A stretch of 64,000 nucleotides of DNA from Burkholderia metallica (GCF_902832845.1 NZ_CADFDB010000013.1:1-64000); one strand, 5' to 3'. Shown: positions 17,302 through 26,713, counted from the stretch's first letter. Numbers and translations are program-made. The notes: a model not told the origin generated them from the sequence alone.

Positions 17302-18270
17302 TCATTGAGGCGACGTCAACACGCCGTCCTGCGAGAACAGGATCGGCGTGCCGCGCTTGGCCGGCAGCGCGGCGGTCAGCGTCGCGCGATCCGGGCGCTG
17401 CGCGACCTCGACCGTTGCCATAACCGCCCGCTGCTTCAACATCAGGCCGTCCAGCCCGACGCCGATCAGGCCGTCGCCCGTCGCCACCAGGTCGGTAATC
17501 GAACTCCGCGTCCGGCTGTCGACGGCCGTCCAGCTCGCGCCGCCGTCGCTGCTCTGGTACAGGCTGCCGAGCAGGCCGCCCACCACCACGCGGCCGTCCG
17601 GCATCGCGACGCCGGTCCACAGCGAACCCTTGCCGCCCGTCTGCAGGTAATTCCAGTTCGCGCCGCCGTCGGTCGACTTCAGCACCGTGCCCTGTTCGGC
17701 CGAGATGTAGAGCGCGCCCGTGTGATCGGCGAACGCGTGGTAGAGATTGCGGTCCGCCTTGCCGCCGCCCGGCGGCTTCGGCAGCGTCACCTTCACCCAG
17801 GTCTTGCCGCCGTCATGGGTTTGCAGCATCAGCGACCACAGGCCGACCGCGAGCCCGTCCTGCGGCGACGTGAACAGCACGGAGAACAGCGGCTGGTCGA
17901 CCGACGTGTCGATACGCTGCGTCGTCCAGGTTTCGCCGCCGTCGTCGGTCGCGACGATCGTCCCCCACTGGCCCACGGCCCAGCCGTGCCGCGCATCGGC
18001 GAACGCGACGGCCGACAGCGTCGCGGCAACCGGCACGCGCCGCGCCTGCCGCCAGGTCTTGCCGTCGTCGTCGGACAGCACCACGACGCCGTGATCGCCG
18101 ACGGCGACGACCCGCGAGCCGGCACGCGTCGCGTCCGTCAGCATCATGTGTGTCGGCGCGGGCCACGCGTGGGCCGGCTTCGCGGCCCAATCCGCCACGG
18201 TTCCGCGGGATTGCGCGAAGGCGGCCATGGCCGCGCACAGCCCGATACAGGCAACGAGCGTCTTGATCAT
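17302..18270 (-). CDS. Exported YCF48/BNR-repeat protein
   Basis: The 322-residue protein has a signal peptide (LVACIGLCAAMAAFAQS) and a beta-propeller built from BNR-like repeats with the recurrent Asp-box pattern: SDDDGKTW, TDDGGETWT, THDGGKTWVK, STDGGANWN and SSDGGASWT. YCF48 (Hcf136-like) proteins are regularly encoded beside MMPL transporters and DUF1302/DUF1329 proteins, as here: the MMPL gene ends 29 bases upstream. It is likely a periplasmic component of that system. Its molecular role is not known. Confidence 0.85.
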   Translation of the reverse strand: MIKTLVACIGLCAAMAAFAQSRGTVADWAAKPAHAWPAPTHMMLTDATRAGSRVVAVGDHGVVVLSDDDGKTWRQARRVPVAATLSAVAFADARHGWAVGQWGTIVATDDGGETWTTQRIDTSVDQPLFSVLFTSPQDGLAVGLWSLMLQTHDGGKTWVKVTLPKPPGGGKADRNLYHAFADHTGALYISAEQGTVLKSTDGGANWNYLQTGGKGSLWTGVAMPDGRVVVGGLLGSLYQSSDGGASWTAVDSRTRSSITDLVATGDGLIGVGLDGLMLKQRAVMATVEVAQRPDRATLTAALPAKRGTPILFSQDGVLTSPQ

Positions 18271-18299
18271 CTGGAGATCTCCATGAGAGTGGGCGGGCG

Positions 18300-20660
18300 T
18301 CAGTGGCTGAAGAGCCCCGGCGCACGGGCCGGCTTGCGGCGCGGGAACCGGCGCTCGAGCACCGAGGCCAGCGCGGGCAGCGCCGTCATCGCCATCAGCA
18401 GGTTGACGATGAACATGAACGCCAGCAGCTTGCCCATGTCGGCCTGGAACTTCAGCGCGGAGAAGCTCCACGTCGCCACGCCGATCGCGAGCGTGATCGC
18501 CGTGAAGATCGTCGCGACCCCAACTTCGAGCAGCGCGTGCTGCACCGCCTTCACGATCGTCTGCCCGCTCGCGAGATGCACCTGCAGCCGGTTGTAGATG
18601 TAGAACGCGTAATCGACGCCGATCCCCACCGCCAGCACCATCACCGGCAGCGTCGCGACCGTCAGCCCGATCTGCAGTTCCTTCATGAACCAGTAGCCGA
18701 TGAAGGTCGCGACCGACAGCGGCGCGCAGCAGGCGATCATCGCGCGCCAGTCGCGGTACGCGAGGAACACGAGGATCAGGATCGCGCCGTACACGTACAG
18801 CATCATCGGCAGCTCGCTGCCCGCGACTTCCTCGTTGGTCGCCGCCAGCACGCCCGCGTTGCCGGCCGCGAGGCGCACGGTGATGCCGGGGAACGGATGC
18901 GACGCGCGATACTGCTTCACGTCGTCGAGAATCCGGTTGATCGTCGTCGCCTTGTGGTCGGTCAGGAACAGGTGCACGGCCGACATCGAGCAGTCGGCCT
19001 TCATGAAGCCCTTCACGCGGCCGACGTCGACCGACACCGCCCCGTAGTTCTCCGGGTCGATCGGCACCACGTTCATCTTCGGATAGTCTTCGTTGTAGCC
19101 CTGGTTGTACGCGCGCAGCATGCCCGAGTACGACTGCACCGACACCACGCCCGGCTCGGTGCGCATCGCGGCCGCGAAATCGTCCTCGTACAGGCCGACT
19201 GCCGGGTTGTCGCAGGCCTTGCCGGTCGACTCGATCGCGACCGTCAGCCAGTCGAGGCCCATGTCGTAGTTGCCGGCGATCGCGGTCGCGTCGCGATTGA
19301 AACGCGCATCGGCACGCAGTTCCGGTGCGCCCGGCTGCAGCGTGCCGATCACGCGGTCGCGGCTTTGCCACGCGGCCAGCGCGAACACGGCGAGCGTCAG
19401 CGCGACGGTCGCGCCCGCATACTTCGGCTGCGCGATGCGCGCAAGCGGGCGCAGCCATCCCGAGCGCCGCTCGCCGCGCTTGAGCGCGCTGTCCGCGTAG
19501 CGCTTCGTGAAGTTGAAGCAGGACGCGGCCACCGGCAGCAGGATCAGGTTCGTCACGATCTTGTAGGCCACGCCGAGCGACGCGGTGATCGCCAGCTCGC
19601 GCACCATCGGGATCGGAATCAGCAGCAGCGTGATGAACGACACGAACGCGGTGATCAGCGCGAGCACGCCCGGGATCAGCAACCCGCTGAAGCTGCGCCG
19701 CGCCGCCTCGTACGAACTGTGCCCGTGCGAAATCTCGCGCACGATGAAGTTCACCTGCTGCACGCCGTGCGACACGCCGATCGCGAACACCAGGAACGGC
19801 ACCAGCACCGCGAGCGGGTCGAGACCGAAACCGAGCAGCTTCAGCGTGCCGAACTGCCAGACCAGCGACGTCAGCGAGCACGCGATCAGCAGCACCGTGA
19901 AGCGCAGCGAATGGCAATACCAGTACACCGCGAGCGCGGTCAGCAGCAGCGCGATCGCGCAGAAGCCGAGCACGGCCTTCGCGCCGTCGGCGATGTCGCC
20001 GATCTGCTTCGCGAAGCCGATGATCTGGATTTCATAGCCGGCATCCTCGAACGGCTGGCGGATCTTCGTTTCGAGCAGGTGATTGAACGCGACATAGTCG
20101 AGCACCTTGCCCGCGCTGTCGCGCTCGTTCAGCTCGGCCGTGATCATCGCGCTGTCCTCGCCGTGCGACACGAGCGTGCCGACATAGCCGCCGAGCGTGG
20201 TCGCGCGGCGGATCTTCTCGACGATTGCCGGCGTCAGTTGATCCGGCGTGATCGTGCCGGAGATGATCGGCTCCGCGCGAAAGCCCTCGTCGGTGATCTC
20301 GTTGACGAACGCGTTCGACGTCCACAGCGAGCGCACGCCGATCCGGTCGACGTTCGGCAGGTAGGTCACCGCCTGCGTCACCTTGTACAGCCGCGTCAGG
20401 CCGTCCGGCGTCCAGATCGAGCCATGCTTCGCGCGCACGACGACGGTGATCCGGTTCGCGCCGAGCAGATCGTTCCGGTATTGCTGGAACGTGCGGATGT
20501 ACTCGTGGCCGATCGGCATCTGTTTCTCGAAGCCGGCATCCATGCGCAGTTGCATCGCGAACACGGCCATCGCGACGGTGAACAGGCCGATCGCCGCGAG
20601 CACGATCGCGCGATGACCGAAGAAAAGCCTTTCAAGGCGGCTGACCAGACGATTAAGCAC
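18300..20660 (-). CDS. MMPL/RND-superfamily transporter
   Basis: A 786-residue inner-membrane protein with RND-like topology: one N-terminal helix (AIVLAAIGLFTVAMAVFAMQ), a large periplasmic loop, five clustered helices, a second loop and a final five-helix block (for example ATLPVMVLAVGIGVDYAFYI). Twelve transmembrane segments are plausible. MMPL proteins move lipids or other hydrophobic molecules using the proton gradient. The start is a GTG at 20660 with AAGGGG upstream. It is grouped with DUF1302, DUF1329 and YCF48-like genes, a set found in many proteobacteria next to hydrophobic-substrate catabolism genes. Confidence 0.9.
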   Translation of the reverse strand: MLNRLVSRLERLFFGHRAIVLAAIGLFTVAMAVFAMQLRMDAGFEKQMPIGHEYIRTFQQYRNDLLGANRITVVVRAKHGSIWTPDGLTRLYKVTQAVTYLPNVDRIGVRSLWTSNAFVNEITDEGFRAEPIISGTITPDQLTPAIVEKIRRATTLGGYVGTLVSHGEDSAMITAELNERDSAGKVLDYVAFNHLLETKIRQPFEDAGYEIQIIGFAKQIGDIADGAKAVLGFCAIALLLTALAVYWYCHSLRFTVLLIACSLTSLVWQFGTLKLLGFGLDPLAVLVPFLVFAIGVSHGVQQVNFIVREISHGHSSYEAARRSFSGLLIPGVLALITAFVSFITLLLIPIPMVRELAITASLGVAYKIVTNLILLPVAASCFNFTKRYADSALKRGERRSGWLRPLARIAQPKYAGATVALTLAVFALAAWQSRDRVIGTLQPGAPELRADARFNRDATAIAGNYDMGLDWLTVAIESTGKACDNPAVGLYEDDFAAAMRTEPGVVSVQSYSGMLRAYNQGYNEDYPKMNVVPIDPENYGAVSVDVGRVKGFMKADCSMSAVHLFLTDHKATTINRILDDVKQYRASHPFPGITVRLAAGNAGVLAATNEEVAGSELPMMLYVYGAILILVFLAYRDWRAMIACCAPLSVATFIGYWFMKELQIGLTVATLPVMVLAVGIGVDYAFYIYNRLQVHLASGQTIVKAVQHALLEVGVATIFTAITLAIGVATWSFSALKFQADMGKLLAFMFIVNLLMAMTALPALASVLERRFPRRKPARAPGLFSH

Positions 20661-20723
20661 TGCATGACCCCTTCATGTTGACCGGCGCTGCCCGACGCGC
20701 GCGCTCGCTTCCACCTGCATCCG

Positions 20724-22565
20724 TCAGAAGTTCCGCGTGGCGAACATACCGACGAAATTGCGGTCCGCATACGGATTGCCGACCGACTTATGACCGCCAA
20801 AGAACGCCGCGAAGTTGATGCCCGCCTGCCACGTCGGCGGATTCTGGTTGAACAGCACGTAGACGTTCACCGACTTCGCGCCCTGCATGTAGTTGGCGGT
20901 GAAGGTCGGCGTGTAGCCGTACAGGCCCGTGCTGAACGTCACGCCCGGCGTCACCTGCCAGCCGGGAATCAGCGAGCCGTCGTAGGTCCAGTTGAAGTCG
21001 ATCGTCGCGCCGACCGAACTCGACGTGCCCTGCCCCTGCGTGATCGGGTAGCCGAGGCCCGAGTTGTTGTTCAGCCACGGGAAATAGCCGGTTGCCGGCA
21101 CCTGCGTGACCGGCTGACCGCCCACCGTGCGCGTGACGTCCGAACCGAGGCCCGGGTAGTAGATCCACGTGAGTTCCCAGGTCAGCGCGGCGGAATCCGC
21201 GGCGATCAGCTTCAGGAACGGATACTCGCTGCGCGTCAGCGCGAGGATCCCGTTCACGTCGAGCTGGAGCTTCTTCTTGTCCGCCCACTGCTGGCAGTCG
21301 ACGCCCTGCACGCCGTTCGTGATCAGGTCGGTCGGGCCGCCCGCGCCGTAGCAGCTCGACAGTGCGACCGCATCGCGCGGCCGGTACGACAGCTCGGTGC
21401 CGATCGCCCACGGCCCGACCCCGAAGTTCGCGCTCGCGCCGAACAGCTGCCGGTTCTGCAGATACGACCACTGCGCGGTGCCGTTGGCCAGCGTCGACAG
21501 CACCGGCGATTTGTCCGTGTAGTTAAGGTAGTAGAACGCGAAGTTCGCATCGAACGAGCGCGGCGAGTAATTGAACTTCACGCCGAACTGCGGCCGGTAT
21601 TTCGCAGGCAGCTGCGTCGACGCCGGAATGCCGAGGTCGTTGAACGGCGGCCCGGCGAACGCGCCGTTCACGAGCCCGTTCTTGATCGCGTTCAGCGTGT
21701 CCTGGTTGCCCGCCGCGGCCCCGCCGCCGATCGCGTTGGCGATCGTGCCCACGCCCGGGCCGGCCACGTTCGGGTTGTTCGCGTTGATCGTGAACGGTTC
21801 GGCGCCGCGGCCGACGACGTTCGCCAGCGACCAGTACGACCCGACCGGCGGGATCCGGTTGCCGTTCCACTGGAACTGGTAATACGCCTCGGTACTGAAG
21901 CCATGGGACAGATCGGCCGCCAGGCTCAGCATCGGCGCCGGCAGCAGCGCCTGCTTGAGCTGCGAACCGGGGATCAGCAGCTTCTGCGTATCGAGCGAGT
22001 TGGTCGCGTTGATGCCGCTCTGCGCGAACATGCTCTCGCCCCAGTTGATCACCTGGTTGCCGAGCCGGACGTGCGCGCTGTGCCCGTCGATCGTGAAATC
22101 CTTCTGCGCCCACAGATCCAGCAGCTGCGCGTTGTACACCACCTGGGCGGCGGCCGTGCTCGACAGCGGCGTCCTGGCGGTTCGTCCCGCAAGGAAGTCG
22201 TACATTCCGGTGCCGCGCACCATGAACTTGAGCCCTTCGCCCGGCATCTTCAGCAGCAGCTCGCTGGTCGCACTCACGTACGTGCTGAAAGGCTGCCCCT
22301 TGCGGTAGTTCAGGTCGCCTTCGTCGCCATAGCCCCACTGGTTCGTATTGGCGGCCGCGCCGCAACCGTACGCGTTCGGGTCTCCGGTCAGCGAACAGCT
22401 CGGACTCTTGGTCCGGATGCCGCCGCCCGCGGTGAGATTGGTCACCCACGATCCCTGGACGCTGCCGTCCCCGAGCGTGAACTCGTACCCGTACGCAGTC
22501 GACGTCGCCGCACCCAGCACGGCAACCGACACCGTAGTACATCTAACGATATGGCTTGCTTTCAT
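20724..22565 (-). CDS. DUF1302 outer-membrane-type protein
   Basis: The ~613-residue product begins with a signal peptide (CTTVSVAVLGAATSTAYG) and continues as a tyrosine/glycine/asparagine-rich protein ending in a phenylalanine (FATRNF), as expected for an outer-membrane beta-barrel. The opening YEFTLGDGSVQGSW and the repeated LGNQVINWGES type motifs are characteristic of DUF1302. The family is thought to form an outer-membrane partner for DUF1329 and MMPL proteins. The start at 22565 puts the signal at the N-terminus; an ATG at 22577 is an alternative. Confidence 0.85.
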   Translation of the reverse strand: MKASHIVRCTTVSVAVLGAATSTAYGYEFTLGDGSVQGSWVTNLTAGGGIRTKSPSCSLTGDPNAYGCGAAANTNQWGYGDEGDLNYRKGQPFSTYVSATSELLLKMPGEGLKFMVRGTGMYDFLAGRTARTPLSSTAAAQVVYNAQLLDLWAQKDFTIDGHSAHVRLGNQVINWGESMFAQSGINATNSLDTQKLLIPGSQLKQALLPAPMLSLAADLSHGFSTEAYYQFQWNGNRIPPVGSYWSLANVVGRGAEPFTINANNPNVAGPGVGTIANAIGGGAAAGNQDTLNAIKNGLVNGAFAGPPFNDLGIPASTQLPAKYRPQFGVKFNYSPRSFDANFAFYYLNYTDKSPVLSTLANGTAQWSYLQNRQLFGASANFGVGPWAIGTELSYRPRDAVALSSCYGAGGPTDLITNGVQGVDCQQWADKKKLQLDVNGILALTRSEYPFLKLIAADSAALTWELTWIYYPGLGSDVTRTVGGQPVTQVPATGYFPWLNNNSGLGYPITQGQGTSSSVGATIDFNWTYDGSLIPGWQVTPGVTFSTGLYGYTPTFTANYMQGAKSVNVYVLFNQNPPTWQAGINFAAFFGGHKSVGNPYADRNFVGMFATRNF

Positions 22566-22640
22566 CGCCCCACCCATCTCCAGACCGGATGCCGACGGCG
22601 CGCGCGCACGTCGGACCTGTTTTTTATATGACTACGGCAA

Positions 22641-24005
22641 TCAGCGCTCGCTGACCGATCTCAGCGATTCAGCCGTGAAGAAATCGGACTTGAAGCGCGG
22701 ATCGTTGATCTCCTGGTACCAGCGGATGTCCTTGCCCTGGCCGATCGTCGACGAATCGAGCAGATAGCGCCCGTTCAGCAGGTCGTATTGCGCCATCGGC
22801 TCGTTGTCGCACGCGCCGCCGAGTTCCCAGACCGGAATCGGGTAGCTCTCGCGCACCTTCCACAGCTTGCCCTGCGCGTCGTAGTCTTCGCCGACGAGCG
22901 CGAGCCAGCTGTCCTCGTCGAGATAGAACACCTTCTTCGACGCGACGTGGCGTGCACTCGGCTTGACCGTCGCCTCGACGACCCACACGCGATGCATCTC
23001 GTAGCGCCGGTTCGCCGACGCGATGCCGTCCGGTGTCGCGACGTCGTGCAGCTTGCTCTTGAACTTGTACATGCCGAACGCGTTGTACGGAACGAGCATG
23101 TCGCGCTTGCCGACCAGCTTCCAGTTGAAGCGGTCGATCGAGCCGTTGAACATGTTGGCTTCGTCGATCAGGTACTGGTTCTCGAAACCGATCAGCGGTG
23201 CGTCGTGCGTATAGGCCGGCATGCGCCTCACGCGGCGCTGGCCCGGAAAGTAGTAGTAGGTTTCCGAATCCTTGTTGAAATACTGGCGCTGCACGAAGGC
23301 CTGCCCGGCGAGCGCGGCCGGCGACGTGGCCGAGAAGTACGCGGCCAGGCTGAGCTGGTCGACGTCCTTCGGCCCGCTCTTGCCCGTCTTGCCCGACGCG
23401 ATGTAGAAGACCTGCGGGCCGATCCCGTCGATCCAGTCGCCGCCGCCCGGCCGCGGCGAGATGGTGGTGACGTCCAGCGGCCATTCGATGCCGACGCCGC
23501 GGTAGCGGTTCTCGTAGTTCAGGATCGCCTCGGCGCCGGTCTTCGGCTGCGGAAACGGCACGCCGGGCAACACGGCCGCCTCGAGCGTCTCGCCGTCCGA
23601 CGCGAGCTTCGCGGCCGTGAGGTTGGCCTTCGTGTTCTGCTCGGCGAACTCCGGCAGCTGGCACTCGCGGTGCGCCGGATAGACATCCATCCGGTAGCCC
23701 TTGCGCTGCTTGATCAACGCAATCTGGCCCGGCGACAGCATGCTCGCGTACTTGTCGACGTTCGCGGCATCGATCGAGTAGAGCGGCTTCTCGCTCCGGT
23801 GCTTCCAGAAATCGCCGCGGGTCTTGCCGTATTCCCAGCCCGACTGCGGCTCCTGCCTGCCGGCAAAGGCGGGAATGGACCCGTCCTTGCTCGCGCCGCG
23901 TTCGGCCCCCACCGCGGTGAGGTCGTCGGCCATCGCGCTGCCGGCCATCATCAACAACGCGGCCGCGATCGCGGACACGGTTCCGATCGTGTGCTTCTTC
24001 ATCAT
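22641..24005 (-). CDS. DUF1329 periplasmic protein (LolB-like fold family)
   Basis: This 454-residue protein has a clear signal peptide (IAAALLMMAGSAMADD) and the DUF1329 hallmarks WEYGKTRGDFWKHRSEKPLY and GQRRVRRMPAYTHDAP. The family is related in fold to lipoprotein carriers and is thought to ferry hydrophobic molecules across the periplasm. AGGAG precedes the double ATG at 24005. The DUF1302 gene follows after 75 bases in the same direction. Together with the MMPL and YCF48-like genes it forms a four-protein envelope system. Confidence 0.88.
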   Translation of the reverse strand: MMKKHTIGTVSAIAAALLMMAGSAMADDLTAVGAERGASKDGSIPAFAGRQEPQSGWEYGKTRGDFWKHRSEKPLYSIDAANVDKYASMLSPGQIALIKQRKGYRMDVYPAHRECQLPEFAEQNTKANLTAAKLASDGETLEAAVLPGVPFPQPKTGAEAILNYENRYRGVGIEWPLDVTTISPRPGGGDWIDGIGPQVFYIASGKTGKSGPKDVDQLSLAAYFSATSPAALAGQAFVQRQYFNKDSETYYYFPGQRRVRRMPAYTHDAPLIGFENQYLIDEANMFNGSIDRFNWKLVGKRDMLVPYNAFGMYKFKSKLHDVATPDGIASANRRYEMHRVWVVEATVKPSARHVASKKVFYLDEDSWLALVGEDYDAQGKLWKVRESYPIPVWELGGACDNEPMAQYDLLNGRYLLDSSTIGQGKDIRWYQEINDPRFKSDFFTAESLRSVSER

Positions 24006-24280
24006 GCTCTCCTTCCGAGACTCTGCTTTCATTCACCGGGTGCGCGGCCGGCGGGCGACTGGCGTGTCACTGCGCGTGCTCGCGGCGAACATGCCGCTTG
24101 CCGTCCAGCCGCCGCGAGACTTCCGCGGCCGCGAAGCGCTCGACTTGCCGTTCGTCGTTGCGCGCCATGTTGTAAGTAATACGAAATGATTCGAATACCT
24201 TTCTGCCGGGTGAGGAGGCTGCGAATCCTTCCTTTCGTCGCAGCCGCCGCGCGGGCCGGGTCGACGGCCCGCCCGCCGGC
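24006..24280. other. Gap upstream of the DUF1329 gene
   Basis: These 275 bases lie between RidA and DUF1329 genes. An AT-rich patch at 24167-24192 (TGTTGTAAGTAATACGAAAT) resembles the spacer elements at 5974-6002 and 25627-25645 and may be the promoter/operator of the DUF1329-led operon. No gene was recognised. Confidence 0.35.
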
Positions 24281-24694
24281 TCAGGCCGCGCCGGAACCGG
24301 CCACCGCCACCGCCCGCACTTCGACGCACAGCTCGGGCAGCGCGAGCTGCGTGACCCCGACCGCCGTCCACGACGGATAGCGATCCGGGAAGTATTCGTC
24401 CTTCACGGCCGCGAACGCTTCCACGTCGGCGCGCAGATCCGTATGAAAGGTCGTCAGTTCGACCACGTCGGCCAGACTCGCACCGGCCTCGACGAGAATC
24501 GCCTTGAGCGATTCGAACGCGATCCGCGCCTGCGCCTGCACGCCGTTGCCGGCACGCATGTCCGCGCCGATGCCGACCTGGCCGGAGACCCAGATCGTGT
24601 CGCCCACCCGCGTGGCCGGGGCGAAATGGTAGGTGTCGTACCACGCCTGGAAGCCGGGTGGAATGATCGCTTGACGCTTGCTGGTTGTTGCCAT
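24281..24694 (-). CDS. RidA/YjgF-family protein
   Basis: A 137-residue protein with the RidA fold: VGDTIWVSGQVGIGADM near residue 30 and a C-terminal CVEVRAVAVAG strand. RidA proteins hydrolyse reactive enamines/imines, which flavin amine oxidases generate, so its place in an amine-oxidase island is suggestive. However, where catalytic RidA has an arginine (the PARSCVEV segment of E. coli) this protein has tryptophan (YPSWTAVGV), which puts it among subfamilies without proven deaminase activity. The PhyH gene ends 18 bases upstream on the same strand. Confidence 0.85.
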   Translation of the reverse strand: MATTSKRQAIIPPGFQAWYDTYHFAPATRVGDTIWVSGQVGIGADMRAGNGVQAQARIAFESLKAILVEAGASLADVVELTTFHTDLRADVEAFAAVKDEYFPDRYPSWTAVGVTQLALPELCVEVRAVAVAGSGAA

Positions 24695-24712
24695 GACGGA
24701 AATGCTCCGGAT

Positions 24713-25546
24713 TCAGACGAGTTGACGGAAACACGGCGCGCGAAACGGGTCGCCCGCCTTCAATGACGCGAGTTCGTCCACGAACAGCACGCCGGCCGGC
24801 GTGAAGCCGGATACGCTGTTGTCCGGCAACGGGCTGAAGGTGGCGTCGTCGCCGAAGAAGCGCAGCACGAGCGTGTGGCGATCGGGGAAATCCGGATCGA
24901 CCACGCCGCCGCCGTGCAGCACGCCGGGGTGCAGCAGCAGCACGTCGCCGGGCTTCGTGGCCCACGACAGGATGTCGTACTTGCCCGGATCGGCGCGGCG
25001 CTCTGCTTCGATGTCGGGCATCCGCGGCCACACGCCGCCGCCATGCAGCGGCTCGGTGGGATCGTCGACGTTCTGGAACGTGGTGCCGTCGTGACGCACA
25101 CCACGATGCGAACCCCGGACGATCTCCAGCGCGTTGCGCTTGGGCACAGCCTCGAAACTGATCCACGCGTTGCCGAAGTGCATCCCCGCCCACGGCAGGT
25201 ACGAGGTGTCCTGGTGCCACAGCGAGCGCGCGCCCTTGCCGCCTTGCTTCAGGAACAGTTCCTCGGCGAAGTACCACACGTGCTTCGATCCCCACAGGTC
25301 GGCGAACAGTCGACCGAGCGGCAGCGTGTCGACCAGCGCGTCGAGACGCTCCTTCGCGTACGGATTCGCGTTGTCGACGTGCGACCGGAATTCGGTGCCG
25401 TCGAGGAGGCTCGACGCCATCGGTCCCGGGTTTTCGATCCCCCAGTCGAACGCGAGCCGGCATTGGGCCAGCTGTTCGTCGTTCAGCAGACCTTCGATCA
25501 GAACCGCGCCGTCCTCTGCGAAAGCCCTGCGCTTGTCATCGTCCAT
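24713..25546 (-). CDS. Phytanoyl-CoA dioxygenase (PhyH) family protein
   Basis: The 277-residue protein matches the Fe(II)/2-oxoglutarate oxygenases of the PhyH family. The metal ligands are visible as the HxD of SLWHQDTSYLPW and the distal histidine of LLLHPGVLHGGG; the following HTLVLRFFGDD contains the arginine that usually binds 2-oxoglutarate. Such enzymes hydroxylate hydrophobic or small organic substrates. An ideal AGGAGGT precedes the ATG at 25546. It is first in a minus-strand unit with RidA, and its promoter region at about 25630 shares features with other promoters of the island. Confidence 0.85.
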   Translation of the reverse strand: MDDDKRRAFAEDGAVLIEGLLNDEQLAQCRLAFDWGIENPGPMASSLLDGTEFRSHVDNANPYAKERLDALVDTLPLGRLFADLWGSKHVWYFAEELFLKQGGKGARSLWHQDTSYLPWAGMHFGNAWISFEAVPKRNALEIVRGSHRGVRHDGTTFQNVDDPTEPLHGGGVWPRMPDIEAERRADPGKYDILSWATKPGDVLLLHPGVLHGGGVVDPDFPDRHTLVLRFFGDDATFSPLPDNSVSGFTPAGVLFVDELASLKAGDPFRAPCFRQLV

Positions 25547-25989
25547 CTGTCACCTCCTGTTGGTGCGCCGCCGCGCTACTCGCGGGTGCTCCGTACGGTT
25601 TCAAAAGTAGATCGGAATAACAATGTTAGGTAATAATGATAAATTTAGAGAAAAATAAAAAGAAAGGGTATTCCCGATACGGATGCAATGCGTGGACAAA
25701 ACGGGACGACAGCCGCTCTTCCGGCCGACCATGCGAAGCCGTCCGCGAGCCGCCGCACGCCGCCGGCGAGCCGCGCGGCAGGCAAAACGAAAGGTCGGGC
25801 GACGGGCAAGCGCGCCTCATTCATGTGACGATTACCTTGACGACCTTGACGTGTCATTGACAGCGCCGTCCCGCCGCCCGTCGATCCAAAAAATAAATTC
25901 GGATAACGATGCATTCAGGTTGACGGTGGATCGATGTCGAGACCATCCCATGACGATCCAGGGATACGCCAAGGCCGATGCCCGCGCGC
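25547..25989. other. Intergenic region with the PhyH promoter
   Basis: About 440 bases lie between the PhyH start and the end of the membrane-protein gene. The left part (25610-25680) is AT-rich and contains an A/T tract, a small GGGTATTCCC dyad and the motif TAGGTAATAATGATAAAT. The right part is GC-rich with only spurious open frames. No gene was recognised. Confidence 0.45.
25627..25645 (-). promoter_or_regulatory. Probable PhyH promoter/operator element
   Basis: On the minus strand this reads TTTATCATTATTACCTAA followed by CATTG, giving a TAACAT that could be a -10 hexamer about 80 bases before the PhyH start. It resembles the ACCTATCAT element at 5980-5996 and, more loosely, the TATCATGACCTAC element at 29050 and 34467. 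The match is short, so shared regulation is only a suggestion. Confidence 0.35.
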
Positions 25990-26679
25990 TTACGCGAGGC
26001 GACGCCCCCCGTTCCGCGTCGAACGGAACCGGCTCGCGTCGCGCGCCTGACCCGCGCGCTCCAGCGCGCAATAGCCGTAATAGAGCACGACCGTCAGGTA
26101 CGACCACGTCACCAGCGCGAGCACGTAGAAATTGAGCACGACGTTGTGTGCGTCTCCCGGGATCGGATAGAAATCGTAGATGCATGCGATCGCGAGCGAG
26201 GTCACCGCCGCGATGGCCGACGTCATCGCATGGAACCGCTCGCCCGCCGCCAGCAATTTCCGGACGAACCCCGCAAGATAGATCGTCAGCCATCCCCACA
26301 TCACGACGTAGAAATACGGCAGCTCCCTCGCGAAGATGCCGGACACGAGCACGACGGTGCCGGCAACGGAAAGCCCGAACAGCGCGACGTCCTGCCACCC
26401 CGAAGGCTTGTAGCCGCGCGTGACGGCCATCAAGCCCGCGACGGCGACGATCGGCATCCCGAAGCCCCGCGAAAACGCATCGAGAAAATGCGAGATGAGC
26501 CCCGACGTCTCGTACTGCGTCGCGAAATAGATCAACGCATTCGACGAAGAAACGGTCACGACGAGCCACTCGATCCCGAGCAGGTAATTGCGCTTCTTGA
26601 GAAACTTCCACCCATAGATGGCGGTGGTGGTCGCCAGCAACCCGCTGGCAAGGCAAAGCACGAGCGATCTGCTGTCCAT
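25990..26679 (-). CDS. Multispanning membrane protein, amine-oxidase-cluster type (copy A)
   Basis: A 229-residue protein with about seven transmembrane helices, for example LVLCLASGLLATTTAIYGW, IEWLVVTVSSSNALIYFAT and VVLNFYVLALVTWSYLTVVL. I do not recognise the family. It is clearly paralogous to the protein at 33629-34327: both share Y..KF.(K/R)KRN.LLG, (T/S)RGFG(M/I)P, LPYFYV.MW and YY.YCALER. Both sit beside a flavin amine oxidase and a dihaem cytochrome c, so this protein may be a membrane partner in electron transfer or transport. It starts 34 bases after the cytochrome gene. Confidence 0.7.
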   Translation of the reverse strand: MDSRSLVLCLASGLLATTTAIYGWKFLKKRNYLLGIEWLVVTVSSSNALIYFATQYETSGLISHFLDAFSRGFGMPIVAVAGLMAVTRGYKPSGWQDVALFGLSVAGTVVLVSGIFARELPYFYVVMWGWLTIYLAGFVRKLLAAGERFHAMTSAIAAVTSLAIACIYDFYPIPGDAHNVVLNFYVLALVTWSYLTVVLYYGYCALERAGQARDASRFRSTRNGGRRLA

Positions 26680-26713
26680 GATCAAACACTCCATTCCGGT
26701 TGCATGCGGTTCA

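Noticed and set aside
24281-24694. Calling the RidA-like protein an imine deaminase
   Set aside because: The context invites it, but the catalytic arginine position appears to be tryptophan, so only the family is named.
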